A DNA stretch of 64,000 nt from Deltaproteobacteria bacterium HGW-Deltaproteobacteria-2 (GTDB taxonomy: Bacteria > Desulfobacterota > Syntrophia > Syntrophales > Smithellaceae). The stretch lies in contig PHBC01000002.1 of NCBI GenBank assembly GCA_002840505.1, positions 180,316 through 244,315 on the forward strand, given 5' to 3'. Position 1 is the first letter of the stretch. Every line of letters starts with the position of its first letter. The notes under the pieces are model-generated. The model was not told the origin of the DNA. It saw only the letters and a list, made by a program, of their open reading frames with translations, and ran no database searches. Position numbers and translations under genes: made by a program. Below, piece after piece: positions 8,702 to 17,976 of this stretch.

Positions 8702-11700
8702 CTATTCCAGTCTTCGATCCTTCCAAAACAGGACATTATTTTTATTTGCCAGTCCGAGGGGTGAAAAGGCTTTGCCTGAATTTTTACAATCCGCACCTGT
8801 ACATACACCACCGGCAGGGGTTCCTCCTTTACGGCGGTCAGTATCAACTCCTTCTACGCCACCATAATCACCCGGGGAAAATCCGCTGCTTACTGTTATA
8901 TAAAGATCGGCAGCCGAAACTCCCCCCGGTCTCATGGAAACGACAGGCGCGGAAGGAATTCCTGTTCCGATTACCATGCTGCTTGCCGCCCCACCATTTA
9001 AAGCGGGAGCTGCAGTTGTAAAATTTATTCCATAGAGAAGTGCATGTCCCTGTTGATTGCAGGATGCTGTTTCCGAACTGCTTGTCGGCACGTAAGTCGT
9101 GAAATATACTACACCTCCGTATACAAGGGCTTCCGACAACGACTTTTCTCCGTCTGCTCTAAAATTAATGTAATATCCTTTTTCACTACTAATCGTTCCG
9201 CTACAATCGGTAACTGAATTGCAATATTTAGTACCCGGATTAGTAACATTTTTCAATCCACTGAGAGTGTTCATTGTGGTGAAGTCGTCCTTTACGGCAA
9301 AAAATCTATCGAAAGAAGAGTCACTGGGGATACTCATGGGATCATTTTTATCGCCCGTGCCCCAGTAAACCCAGAAATTTTCTTTTCCATCCCAGGCCCC
9401 GGACGGAGAAGAGTAAATCGGCTTTCTTGGAGAAATAGTGCTTCCGTCAAACATTCGCGCTCCGCTCCAATTACTGCTGGTGCAACTGGCAGAAGATGAA
9501 TATTTGCAGAATTTAAATCTCCACATATTGCCGCCGAGATCACCAATATAGGCCGTGTCGATAAAACCGTCGTTATCGGTGTCGGCAATGCCCGGGTCGG
9601 CGGGAATACTGTATTTCATATTCGTGTTTGTGGTGTTGGCATCACTGCTGCCCAACGTGAAGCTCCAGAGAATCTGCCCGTTACTTAAATCGACGACGAA
9701 GAATCCCTTGCCCCGGCAGTCACATGTCGCGCAACTTGTCGTCGAACAGCTCGAACCATTGTAACCGCCGCCGATAAAACCAACCCATTTTTCCACCGCT
9801 GTGGCCGGTGTTTTGGAAGTATCCCAGTGATCGATTATCTTGCCGATGACCATTTTGCTCCAGGCGTCACCCAGATAAGGACCGCGCGATGATTCTATGG
9901 CACCGTTAGTTCCGCTTCCGGTGAGATGCCACATAAATGACGGGCTTAAGGGATCCGTCATGTTGAGAGCATAGTATCCGCAATAATAAGGGTAATAGGT
10001 GCTGTCGTATTCGGAATTAAAAGTTGAATCGCAGTACTGAGAGTTGCTCCAGGTATAGGGGTTTGTTCCTCTGCCTTCTCCGAATACCAGCACTGTCTTC
10101 CAATCTGAAGAACTTTTGCAAGTTCCGTTACCGGAACCCAGCCAGACATTCTGCACATTCACTTGTCCATCAACAAAAAGCTGATGGGATAGTGTGGAAG
10201 GATCGTTGCTATGGACGATCATTCTCAATTTAGGCAAAAGATTCGGCGGAACAAAACTCCAGGCCTCCGACATATCCTTGGTTTTAAAGGCGTGCAGCTG
10301 ACCGTCATTGGCCCCGACGACAATCAGGCGTCTACCCTGATCGTCAGAAGAACTGCATGATGATGCCCGGCAGTGGCTGCCGCGAAATTCGGTGAATGCC
10401 GATGTTGATTTTCGCTCAGTACATCCCGAACTATAAATGTCGCGGGTGTCGAAGAAATAGGCAGAAGGGGTTGTTACGGCAACAGGTGTGGAACGAAAAA
10501 CATCTCCCAGTTTAAAAATGCCCATCCCGGCCTCGCTGTCGGGATTGTAGGCTGAAAGACCCTGAATATAGCCAACCACGGCATCTCTTGAGGCAGTATC
10601 CGAATAGCCAAAATATGAGGGATCGATACTCGTACTGAAAGATATAAGTGAGTTGCCGCCGGCCATTGTTTTAATCGTCCGGGTGGAGCCGTCTTTCATT
10701 TGAAGATTTAAACCGGCATCTCCGTTTGTTACCATGCTTCCCACCGAGCCGTCGGTGTTTATAGCATACTTTTTTAAATGCCCGTGCCAGAAGGGATCAT
10801 CGGCTATGGGTTGAAAGGAAGCCTCATAAATATAATTTTCGTCCGCAGTTCTTGATAACTGAACGGAGGACTGCGTAAAGGAGTATGTTGATTCGCGAAT
10901 GATATTCAGAGCCGTTTTTATAGCAGCGGTCAGGGCGGAGGTATCTGCCGCGATAAAGGCATATCCGCCAAGTGAGTTTCCACCGGGATCATTCGCCGCG
11001 GCAAGACAACCGATGGTTTTATTATCACAGGGGTAGCTGGAAGCCGGGCTTGTCGTTGAAGCTTGACAACTTGTTATTCCTGATGGATAAAACGAACCGG
11101 AAGCAATAGAGTAGCCAGTTGTCGTGCCTGAATTAGTTTCATCGGGATTGTCCGTTCCTCCGTAGTAAGCCATCCAGTTGAGAGTATTCTTGCTCCAGCT
11201 CTGCATATTTTGTCCAAAACCGATAACAAACACTTTATAGCCGGCGTCGGCCAGCAGTTTGGCTTTGGCAACGGATTCCCTTCTTCTCTTATACTGATCT
11301 TTTTGAGTTTCATAGCCGGTTCCAGTACATCCAAAGGTATCGTCTCCGTCGGAAATCAGAATGACAAATTTCTTGCGGCAGAGCTGCTGCTGGGCAGTTT
11401 CCGTTGATTTATGGTAATCCAGATACAATTTTGCCTCATTGAGACCAGCCGCCAGATGCGTGCCGCCTACAGCAGTTTCGTTGCCCACGGCGGCAGTATT
11501 GGTGCACGCCGAAAGAGATGAGTAAGGACAGGAGTTTTTATCCCGGCAGTAAATACAACTGTAAAGGGTATTGATAGGAGCGATCAGAGTATTACAGCCT
11601 GTCTGCCAGCTTTCATTCGTGGTAGTGGTGCTGCCGCAATCTTCAGCACAACTGGGTGACGTGCATAAATTGGTGCAGCCGGTTGTGTAACAGGGGTTGT

Positions 11701-12724
11701 TGCAGGGAATCGCGCAGGCTACCGTGCAGCCCAGGGACTGGCATCTTTTTGAGCATCCGGGGATAGCTATGGAGCAGAATCCGCCGCGGCAAAAGCCCAA
11801 CAAATCTTTACACCCGAACGGAACGTCGTCAGGAACACTGCAGTCTTCGTGGGCAAAATAAGTATCGGCAGAATGATAACTATTGCAGAATCCGTCTTTG
11901 CAGTCGCCTGGGTATCCGCCAGTACAGTTGCCATAAGCCTGATTGGGGGTAGAGCACGAGGAAGCAGCATAAAAAGTCGGGCCGCTGACGGCGCTGTCGC
12001 AAAAGCCGTCAGTTCTTCCGCAACCGGTGCCGGTGCAATGTACCGTGTCTGAAGTGCAGGCTGCACTGGACGAGTAATAGGTAAATGCTGCGGTGGAACT
12101 GTCACAAAAGCCGTCATCGCGTCCGCAGGAGCTACCGGCACAGTTTATGGCGTCCGCGGTACAGTTTGTATTGGCCGAGTAGTAGTTTATTCCTGTGGTA
12201 ATAGCGCTGTTGCAAAATCCATCGGTGCGTCCGCAACCGGTGCCGGTACACGCAGACTTGTTCGGTACACAATCACTTGTCGCTCCGTATACCTTCGTTC
12301 CTTCCGCAGAAGTTTGCGCGCAGTTATAGAACCTCATGTAGCCGAATCTAACGCCCAGAGTGGCTCTGTCGTCGGAATTAATAACGCTGTTATTGGTATC
12401 GTCTAGAATATCTTGAATCACGCGCTTGGCAATGGTTACCTTGCGGCAATCCGTGGTATATCCGGAATGGCTCGTATCGTTATAAAAAGTCGTTCCGGAA
12501 CAACTGGTGGTCCCATATCTTATCTTGGTACCACTTGAGTTTGCAATGTTCGTCGGATCCGCGAGCATAGAGCCGGAAAGATCTAAAAGAATCAAGGCAT
12601 CCGGATCATTGGTTGAGCTGAGCAGTTCTTCCTCGCCTGTTGTTGCGTATATCCCTCCGTTAAAGAAACAAAGAAATGTGATCAGAAACATGAACAGCAA
12701 CAGATAAAACTTATGATTTTTCAT
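8702..12724 (-). CDS. pilY1: PilY1-like type IV pilus tip/assembly protein with cysteine-rich vWA domain
   Basis: About 1340 residues, exported: signal peptide near 1-27 ending IYATT. A von Willebrand A domain begins with the MIDAS motif DLSGS (48-52) and resumes with GGTHLAAGL (T422) and ILISDGDD (D459). Between them lies an insertion (about 134-407) with some 36 cysteines and at least three near-copies of a GCGRTDGFC unit. The C-terminal half is the PilY1 beta-propeller, with a Ca2+ loop DTDNDGFID near 1048-1056 followed by GNMWRFKF. PilY1 proteins sit at the pilus tip with minor pilins and act in adhesion and in retraction control. The ATG at 12724 (AGAGG upstream) is chosen over a longer frame that would overlap pilX. 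Last large gene of the minor-pilin operon. Confidence 0.93.
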   Translation of the reverse strand: MKNHKFYLLLFMFLITFLCFFNGGIYATTGEEELLSSTNDPDALILLDLSGSMLADPTNIANSSGTKIRYGTTSCSGTTFYNDTSHSGYTTDCRKVTIAKRVIQDILDDTNNSVINSDDRATLGVRFGYMRFYNCAQTSAEGTKVYGATSDCVPNKSACTGTGCGRTDGFCNSAITTGINYYSANTNCTADAINCAGSSCGRDDGFCDSSTAAFTYYSSSAACTSDTVHCTGTGCGRTDGFCDSAVSGPTFYAASSCSTPNQAYGNCTGGYPGDCKDGFCNSYHSADTYFAHEDCSVPDDVPFGCKDLLGFCRGGFCSIAIPGCSKRCQSLGCTVACAIPCNNPCYTTGCTNLCTSPSCAEDCGSTTTTNESWQTGCNTLIAPINTLYSCIYCRDKNSCPYSSLSACTNTAAVGNETAVGGTHLAAGLNEAKLYLDYHKSTETAQQQLCRKKFVILISDGDDTFGCTGTGYETQKDQYKRRRESVAKAKLLADAGYKVFVIGFGQNMQSWSKNTLNWMAYYGGTDNPDETNSGTTTGYSIASGSFYPSGITSCQASTTSPASSYPCDNKTIGCLAAANDPGGNSLGGYAFIAADTSALTAAIKTALNIIRESTYSFTQSSVQLSRTADENYIYEASFQPIADDPFWHGHLKKYAINTDGSVGSMVTNGDAGLNLQMKDGSTRTIKTMAGGNSLISFSTSIDPSYFGYSDTASRDAVVGYIQGLSAYNPDSEAGMGIFKLGDVFRSTPVAVTTPSAYFFDTRDIYSSGCTERKSTSAFTEFRGSHCRASSCSSSDDQGRRLIVVGANDGQLHAFKTKDMSEAWSFVPPNLLPKLRMIVHSNDPSTLSHQLFVDGQVNVQNVWLGSGNGTCKSSSDWKTVLVFGEGRGTNPYTWSNSQYCDSTFNSEYDSTYYPYYCGYYALNMTDPLSPSFMWHLTGSGTNGAIESSRGPYLGDAWSKMVIGKIIDHWDTSKTPATAVEKWVGFIGGGYNGSSCSTTSCATCDCRGKGFFVVDLSNGQILWSFTLGSSDANTTNTNMKYSIPADPGIADTDNDGFIDTAYIGDLGGNMWRFKFCKYSSSASCTSSNWSGARMFDGSTISPRKPIYSSPSGAWDGKENFWVYWGTGDKNDPMSIPSDSSFDRFFAVKDDFTTMNTLSGLKNVTNPGTKYCNSVTDCSGTISSEKGYYINFRADGEKSLSEALVYGGVVYFTTYVPTSSSETASCNQQGHALLYGINFTTAAPALNGGAASSMVIGTGIPSAPVVSMRPGGVSAADLYITVSSGFSPGDYGGVEGVDTDRRKGGTPAGGVCTGADCKNSGKAFSPLGLANKNNVLFWKDRRLE

Positions 12725-12755
12725 AATACCTCTAATATCCGGAGATGTAAAAATT

Positions 12756-13223
12756 TTAGGGACCCATTTGGACCGGCCCGTAACCGAGTCCGACTCCAAT
12801 AGTGACTCTCGTACGACTCTGTGTGTTTTCACCGACCACGTTCGTATCATACCTGGCCAAGCCAAGTTGTTGACTGCCCATAACTTCCATGCCTTCTATC
12901 GGGACAAACTCAGGACCTTTGGACGCCGGCCCCGGTGTATATACGGTATATTTAGAATATGCGTCGATAATCGAATCATCAGATATAGTATTGATGACCC
13001 CGAGATTGAGGGGATCAAATCTCTGTGTCAAACGGTTAATGCCTTTTTCCGCCGCGATCAGCGCTTTTTTGTCACCGAGCATCCGCGAACTTTCCAAGAT
13101 GTCTCCTGTGGACAACGAGATAACCAGAGCTCCCAGAGCGATCAGGATAGAGATGGCAATTAGGGCAAGAACAAGGGCAAATCCTTTTTCAGATTTAATT
13201 AATCTTTTGTTGGATATCAGCAT
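12756..13223 (-). CDS. pilX: PilX-like minor pilin
   Basis: About 155 residues. It has a short basic leader, then KGFALVLALIAISILIAL, a class III N-terminal helix. As usual for PilX/GspK-like proteins, the fifth mature residue is not Glu (GFALVL). The remainder contains a PilX-type segment (SRMLGDKKALIAAEKGI) that matches the conserved early part of the family. It is cleaved by PilD and primes the pilus with PilV, PilW and FimT. The ATG at 13223 (AAGAGAG upstream) leaves 16 bases after pilW. A longer frame to 13274 would overlap pilW and lacks support. Confidence 0.85.
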   Translation of the reverse strand: MLISNKRLIKSEKGFALVLALIAISILIALGALVISLSTGDILESSRMLGDKKALIAAEKGINRLTQRFDPLNLGVINTISDDSIIDAYSKYTVYTPGPASKGPEFVPIEGMEVMGSQQLGLARYDTNVVGENTQSRTRVTIGVGLGYGPVQMGP

Positions 13224-13239
13224 AAAAAGCTCTCTTTGA

Positions 13240-13962
13240 TTAAATTTTAACTTTCGGTGCATGGTTCCGGACAATTACACTTGTCGAGTAAACCATTACT
13301 TTCCGTTTTCCTGTTGTAAGATCGGGGTTTTCTGCTTCTACGACGAGTGTAATCATAATCCTCCGGATAGCCGGTATTCCGGTTGTGGGACTGCTGTAAT
13401 CACTGGCCATCGCTTCAGTTATTTCCGCTCCGGCTCCGTTATAGTACCTGAATACGGGAACAGCCGGATTGAAGTTGTTATTTATTACCCTTACATTTCT
13501 TGTTGTTCCACTGTATGCCGGAGCACCAAGAAAAGAATAGCCGTATCCGCATCTCGTTCCCCGTCTAATATAAAGGGAACCAGGAATATATTCGTATTTA
13601 ATAACTTCGTTAGAATCTGCAACACTTCCATTTTCATTAATATCCATCTGGATCGTTATGGAATTTTTAGTTGCTTCCTGAATTCCCCTGTAATCAGAAT
13701 GATCAGCTACCGCATTGCAATATGTATTAAGCCAGAGCTGACTATCAGGAATGTATAACGGGTTAAAAGATGCCATGCGTATTTCCATAGCCATCAGGTC
13801 CAGAGCGGTTTTTTCATCCTGCTGGGCGGCTATTCTTCTTTCTATACCCGCGCTGGACTTCTGGGTTAAGTTAATCATTGAATATATTGCCGCAATCAAG
13901 ACTGTTCCTATAATCATCGTTACCAACAGTTCAATCAGAGTAAAGCCCTTTTTATCACCCAT
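13240..13962 (-). CDS. pilW: PilW-like minor pilin
   Basis: 240 residues. The prepilin motif is KGFTLIELLVTMIIGTVLI at residues 5-23, with the conserved Glu at mature position 5. The body has the PilW pattern: EKTALDLMAMEIRMA after the helix, then a beta-rich region with CGYGYSF and a late RRIMITLVVEAE strand. It is a core minor pilin of the priming complex together with PilV, PilX, FimT/GspH and PilY1. About 24 bases separate it from pilV. Confidence 0.88.
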   Translation of the reverse strand: MGDKKGFTLIELLVTMIIGTVLIAAIYSMINLTQKSSAGIERRIAAQQDEKTALDLMAMEIRMASFNPLYIPDSQLWLNTYCNAVADHSDYRGIQEATKNSITIQMDINENGSVADSNEVIKYEYIPGSLYIRRGTRCGYGYSFLGAPAYSGTTRNVRVINNNFNPAVPVFRYYNGAGAEITEAMASDYSSPTTGIPAIRRIMITLVVEAENPDLTTGKRKVMVYSTSVIVRNHAPKVKI

Positions 13963-13986
13963 AAAGTATCTGCCGCCTTGCTTATA

Positions 13987-14415
13987 CTAAAATTTATATC
14001 TATCCTGTCTTGTTACTATCATGTTCTCGGTTATTCCCGTGCTGTTCAAGGGCGGCCACTTGACATTAATTGTCACCCGCCAGGCATTGGTTCCTGTTCC
14101 CAGGCTGGCAATGGTCGTATTCACTAAAAATGGTATATCTCCTTCAATGGCCGTTTCCTGCCCGCTAGGATAAACTGTTTTTTCCATTGTGCCTTCAGTG
14201 ACTAAAGCTGATGGATTCATGATGATCGCTTCTCGTCTCTCCAGTTCGCTGTACAAGATTCCTGCCGCTCTGCCCAGATAGTCAGATTTGGCCACTGTTT
14301 TCCATGACGTATCCTGAAGAAAAGTAATTGAAATCACTGCTGTAGTTGTCAATAGAACGGCTACCAGCATCTCGACAATGGTTATGCCGCGTTTATCGAA
14401 AATAATGTTTAACAT
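13987..14415 (-). CDS. pilV: PilV-like minor pilin
   Basis: About 142 residues. The leader ends DKRG, followed by ITIVEMLVAVLLTTTAVISI, a class III signal with the +5 Glu. The segment after the helix (AAGILYSELERREAIIM) and the C-terminal RVTINVKWP strand, which precedes a short tail, fit PilV/GspI-type proteins. The ATG at 14415 has GGAAG upstream and overlaps the end of fimT by 23 bases, so translation is probably coupled. Confidence 0.85.
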   Translation of the reverse strand: MLNIIFDKRGITIVEMLVAVLLTTTAVISITFLQDTSWKTVAKSDYLGRAAGILYSELERREAIIMNPSALVTEGTMEKTVYPSGQETAIEGDIPFLVNTTIASLGTGTNAWRVTINVKWPPLNSTGITENMIVTRQDRYKF

Positions 14416-14914
14416 AGGTTCTTCCCGTAACATTGAAGGTTATGTTTGACGCAGAGCTTAATCCGTTGCCCAATTGTATATGTCCACTTACAGGGTCTAT
14501 TGTACCTCTTCTCTCACAATTTATTGTTGCCGCACCGGAGGTGATTGTCCCAACAGAAGGAGAAAAAAGACTTATTTCTTTAATTTTGATATCCGGTGCA
14601 AACGAGGCGGGTGTTTTGGGTCCGATTGTATTAACCGTAACATTGCCGGCAGTGTCCATCGTCGTGACTGACATAGTATAATTATTGTGATCTATATCAA
14701 AGGTAATCGTATAAACACTGCCACCTATTCCCGAATCGGACATCGCTTTTTTTCTCATCAGCAAAAAGTCCGCTTGCATTTCGGCCGTTGCGGCTTTTAA
14801 ATTATTATTAGCTGTATAACGACTCCACGAAAAAACTGCAATTGAAGTCAGTATGGCTATAATGCCCATTATAATTACCAATTCCAAAAGTGAAAAACCT
14901 CTTGATCTTTGCAT
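14393..14914 (-). CDS. fimT: FimT/GspH-like minor pilin
   Basis: About 173 residues. The leader MQRSRG is followed by FSLLELVIIMGIIAILTSIAV, a type IV prepilin helix with +5 Glu, then the GspH/FimT pattern AEMQADFLLMRKKAM. The body is beta-rich, with a late CERRGTIDPVSGHI hairpin typical of GspH. The ATG at 14914 (AAGG, 6 bases upstream) starts just inside the stop region of the DsbC-like gene. An alternative ATG 5 codons upstream is possible. Confidence 0.87.
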   Translation of the reverse strand: MQRSRGFSLLELVIIMGIIAILTSIAVFSWSRYTANNNLKAATAEMQADFLLMRKKAMSDSGIGGSVYTITFDIDHNNYTMSVTTMDTAGNVTVNTIGPKTPASFAPDIKIKEISLFSPSVGTITSGAATINCERRGTIDPVSGHIQLGNGLSSASNITFNVTGRTYVKHYFR

Positions 14915-14915
14915 G

Positions 14916-15755
14916 TCACCTTTTCCCATCTATCAGTTCCGTCAACTCAATTTCAGGGATTGCTCCGTCTCTTAATCTTCCATCCGGCAATATGATGGCA
15001 GGGGTTCCCGAAATACCGAGTGACACGGCAAGTTTTATTGAATTATCGATCTCATCAGTCTTGCAGTCTGTTCTTGATATCACTTTTCTTGCAAAGTTAT
15101 CTTCCAGCATTTGCAAAGACTTGTTGCACAATATGCTCTTTGATTTCCAATAAGCATCTTTATGTATATTCAGTGGGGAAAAATTAATATAAAAGGCGAT
15201 ATCTTTTCTTTTCACAACAATTTGCTTCATGGTTTGATGAAGCTGAAAGCAATAGGGACAATCCGGATCGGCAAAGATAATAACCTTCTTTTTGGCGTTA
15301 CTTTCCCCAAGGATGATACTTTTTTCAATAGGTATTTTATATACGTCAATTCTCTTTTTATCTTTAACTGCCGTTATTCTCTCCATTGTCATATTGTACA
15401 TGTCTGTGGTTTTCCACATAGGTCCGGAAATCAGATAATTTTTATCGGAGGAAAGATAAAAAACACCTGTCCTTCCCCTATTGTCAAAAACTATCTCACA
15501 AAGCCCTTTAACCGGTGTTTCATTGATGTCCAGTAATTTTCCTTCCGGAGCATTCAATTTCGTTGCGATAATATCTTTAATTTCTTGAATGTTCGGGAAG
15601 ATGCATTCCCTGTTTACTTTATTCTCCGGTTTTTCTGCAGCAAGACAGTTTTCTGAATAAATAGAAACAAAAAGAAAAATACACGAAAAAATAATATTGA
15701 AAATTTCAGATTTTTTTATAAAAAATCTCCTTTCTTTTTTTTCTTGCTTTGGCAA
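14916..15755 (-). CDS. DsbC/DsbG-like periplasmic thiol:disulfide isomerase
   Basis: 279 residues. It has a basic N-terminus with a membrane/signal segment (about 18-37) ending NCLAAE, a DsbC-like dimerisation region (50-125), then a thioredoxin fold with active site CPYC (C166-C169) in FADPDCPYC and cis-proline in SGTPAIIL (T251-P252). Two more Cys (C210, C231) match a structural disulfide seen in DsbC-type proteins. Such enzymes reshuffle wrong disulfides in exported proteins. It heads the minor-pilin operon (fimT begins within 2 bases), strongly suggesting it folds the cysteine-rich PilY1. Confidence 0.88.
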   Translation of the reverse strand: MPKQEKKERRFFIKKSEIFNIIFSCIFLFVSIYSENCLAAEKPENKVNRECIFPNIQEIKDIIATKLNAPEGKLLDINETPVKGLCEIVFDNRGRTGVFYLSSDKNYLISGPMWKTTDMYNMTMERITAVKDKKRIDVYKIPIEKSIILGESNAKKKVIIFADPDCPYCFQLHQTMKQIVVKRKDIAFYINFSPLNIHKDAYWKSKSILCNKSLQMLEDNFARKVISRTDCKTDEIDNSIKLAVSLGISGTPAIILPDGRLRDGAIPEIELTELIDGKR

Positions 15756-15807
15756 TACATCACAATCTTTTTGCTAAAATCAAACATCAATATTTACATC
15801 CGTAAAT

Positions 15808-16569
15808 TTAATAACTTATAAAGAATGTTCTGGTAATTGCTTCCCCCCAAAAAACATAAGCGACTACAGCTGCCGCCAAAAAAGGACCAAAAGGTACCGC
15901 ATATTTCATGTCTTGTTTCTTGATAATCATTACGGATATACCGATTAATGCTCCGGCAAAAGAACTGAATAAAAGAATAAAGATTATGGATTTCCATCCT
16001 AAAAATCCGCCAATCATAGCCAAGAGCTTAATGTCTCCCCCGCCCATTCCTTCACGTTTGGAAATAAATTCATACACAACGGCAATCCCAAAAAGAATGC
16101 CGCCGCCGATTAATATGCCAAGTAAAGCTTCCAGCCAGGGTATCTTTACTAAAAAAATTGCCGCCAGAGTAAATATTGGTATTCCCGGTAATGTTAAAAT
16201 ATCGGGGATAATCTGATGATCCAAATCTATAAAGGTAATAACAATTAAAACTGCAATAAAAATGAAAAAAACTAGAAATTTTAATGTCAAACCGAATTTT
16301 ATAAATATTAGCACCGCCAGCAGCGCTGTAATTAATTCCACCAGCGGGTAACGCCAGGATATGGGTTTATCACAATAGCGGCATATACCCTGTAGAAAAA
16401 TGAAACTGATTATAGGGATGTTGTCATAGAAACGAAGAGGATGATGACAGTGGGGACATTGGGAACGTGGTTTTACAATCGACATTTTGGCCGGTAGTCG
16501 AAAGATACAAACATTTAAAAAGCTTCCAATGGCCGCGCCAAAAATGAAAACAAAAACATTTAAGAACAT
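15808..16569 (-). CDS. pilD: Prepilin peptidase / N-methyltransferase PilD
   Basis: A 253-residue polytopic membrane enzyme that cleaves the prepilin leader and N-methylates the new terminus. The N-terminal methylase part holds two C-x2-C pairs (C38/C41 and C63/C66) and CPHCHHP. The aspartyl protease part has D115 in FIDLDHQIIPD and D177 in the GxGD motif (GMGGGDIKLL). About eight hydrophobic segments are visible. It lies about 50 bases upstream of the DsbC-like gene, likely the first gene of the pilus operon. Confidence 0.96.
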   Translation of the reverse strand: MFLNVFVFIFGAAIGSFLNVCIFRLPAKMSIVKPRSQCPHCHHPLRFYDNIPIISFIFLQGICRYCDKPISWRYPLVELITALLAVLIFIKFGLTLKFLVFFIFIAVLIVITFIDLDHQIIPDILTLPGIPIFTLAAIFLVKIPWLEALLGILIGGGILFGIAVVYEFISKREGMGGGDIKLLAMIGGFLGWKSIIFILLFSSFAGALIGISVMIIKKQDMKYAVPFGPFLAAAVVAYVFWGEAITRTFFISY

Positions 16570-16677
16570 AGTTTTATCCCTATTCCCTCTTGTTAAATTT
16601 GTTACTTATAATTTTTTTTAAAGCAGATTTGCTGAAAATTGCCAATCGGCTCTGGTACATTATTCTACTTTTAAAAT

Positions 16678-17133
16678 CTATCCGTCTTTTCTCCCCCAAT
16701 CATACTTTATTTCACTGCCATGCGCAGGTAGCCGATACTCATCCGGCTCATTATAATTATAAACTTCTGTCGGTGTATTAATAACTATGGCTTCTTCTTC
16801 GGAAATGCATTTGAAACCATGATAAACAAAAGCCGGAATATGCACCAAAACGGGATTATGGCATCCTGCAAATATTTCATTAATCTCACCAAACGTAGCC
16901 GAATCTTTGCGGCTATCGTAGAGGACTATCTTCATCATTCCTTTGACTACCGCCATATTATCAGCCTGTTTTTTGTGATAATGCCAACCTTTGACAACTC
17001 CAGGATAGGCTGTGGTCATATACACCTGACCGAATTTTTGAAAAAAATTATCATCCGCGCGCATGATTTCCATCAACCGGCCACGCTCATCAGGAATTAC
17101 TTTCAGTTTTTTTACTATTACGCCATCGATCAT
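16678..17133 (-). CDS. dTDP-4-dehydrorhamnose 3,5-epimerase-like cupin (RmlC family, short form)
   Basis: A 151-residue RmlC-like cupin. Family elements are visible: DERGRLMEIMR near 15-25, GQVYMTTAYPGVVKGWHYH with the catalytic-type His, VVKGMMKIVLYD, and HGFKC. Full-length RmlC is about 180 residues, so this short version may be an epimerase or an isomerase/reductase-associated cupin acting on a dTDP-sugar. Its start overlaps the end of the rmlA-like gene by 4 bases. rmlD is at 59.8 kb and rmlB is not in the window. Confidence 0.8.
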   Translation of the reverse strand: MIDGVIVKKLKVIPDERGRLMEIMRADDNFFQKFGQVYMTTAYPGVVKGWHYHKKQADNMAVVKGMMKIVLYDSRKDSATFGEINEIFAGCHNPVLVHIPAFVYHGFKCISEEEAIVINTPTEVYNYNEPDEYRLPAHGSEIKYDWGRKDG

Positions 17134-17858
17134 ATTTTGTTCGCTCCTGTTTTTGCAACCATATTACCGGCGGATTGCAAGGATTCAAAAGTTCCTGCAT
17201 CCGACCACCAGCCATCCAGCACATCCCATTGCATCTTTCCTTCTCTAATGTAAAAATTATTCACATCGGTAATCTCCAACTCTCCGCGCTCTGAAGGTTT
17301 TAGCGACCGGATAAATTCAAATACCCGGTAATCATACATGTAGATACCGATTACGGCATAGTTGGAAGCAGGATTGGCTGGTTTTTCTTCCACACTAATA
17401 ATTTTCTTTCCCTCAAAGACAGGGACGCCAAACCTCTGAGGATCGGACACTTCCTTCAATAATATTCTGGCGCCCTCTTTCTGCTTAAGAAATTCTTCTG
17501 CCGCAGCCCGGATATTTGTCTCAATAATATTATCTCCTAATACTACGACTATTTTGTCCTTATCGGCAAAATGTTCGGCCAGACTCAAAGCCGCAGCAAT
17601 GCCACCTTCACCTTGCTGATATGTATAGTTAATATGCTTAAGACCAAATTCTTTGCCATTTTCCAGCAGACGTAAAAAATCACCGGCATTATTTCCTCCG
17701 GTAACAATTAATATTTCTTCAATTCCGGCATTAACCAAAATTCTGATGGGATAATAAATCATCGGCTCATTATAAACCGGAAGCAAATGTTTATTAGTTA
17801 CCTTTGTCAGAGGATAAAGCCTGCTGCCTAATCCACCGGCAAGAACAACTCCTTTCAT
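17130..17858 (-). CDS. rmlA: Glucose-1-phosphate thymidylyltransferase (RmlA family)
   Basis: A 242-residue nucleotidyltransferase. The signature GGLGSRLYPLT (8-18) with K23-N-K24-type residues (VTNKHLLPVYNEPM) is followed by VLGDNI, the metal-binding Asp region, EKPANPASNYAVIGIY and WSDAGTFESL. It makes dTDP-glucose from glucose-1-phosphate and dTTP. It is the shorter RmlA form lacking the C-terminal allosteric helices of the roughly 290-residue enzymes. First gene of a two-gene unit with the RmlC-like cupin; divergent from ribD across a 118-base promoter region. Confidence 0.93.
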   Translation of the reverse strand: MKGVVLAGGLGSRLYPLTKVTNKHLLPVYNEPMIYYPIRILVNAGIEEILIVTGGNNAGDFLRLLENGKEFGLKHINYTYQQGEGGIAAALSLAEHFADKDKIVVVLGDNIIETNIRAAAEEFLKQKEGARILLKEVSDPQRFGVPVFEGKKIISVEEKPANPASNYAVIGIYMYDYRVFEFIRSLKPSERGELEITDVNNFYIREGKMQWDVLDGWWSDAGTFESLQSAGNMVAKTGANKI

Positions 17859-17976
17859 GATTTCTCCTTAAGTCGCATTTATTTTGAATACTGATTTTTT
17901 TCTTATCATATCTTAGTCTTTGTCGACAATAAATTTCTTTGCAACTTAAAAGGTAATGAGGTATTAATTTAAAGTT

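Noticed and set aside
11767..12141. Alternative-frame reading of 124 codons within pilY1
   Set aside because: Same strand, other frame; arises from the Cys/Gly-rich repeats and has no start signal.
12725..12865. Longer N-terminus for PilY1
   Set aside because: It would overlap pilX, has no signal-peptide logic, and the ATG at 12724 has a good ribosome site followed by a proper signal peptide.
17859..17976. FMN riboswitch upstream of ribD
   Set aside because: The 118-base gap lacks the conserved FMN-element blocks; only two divergent promoters are likely.
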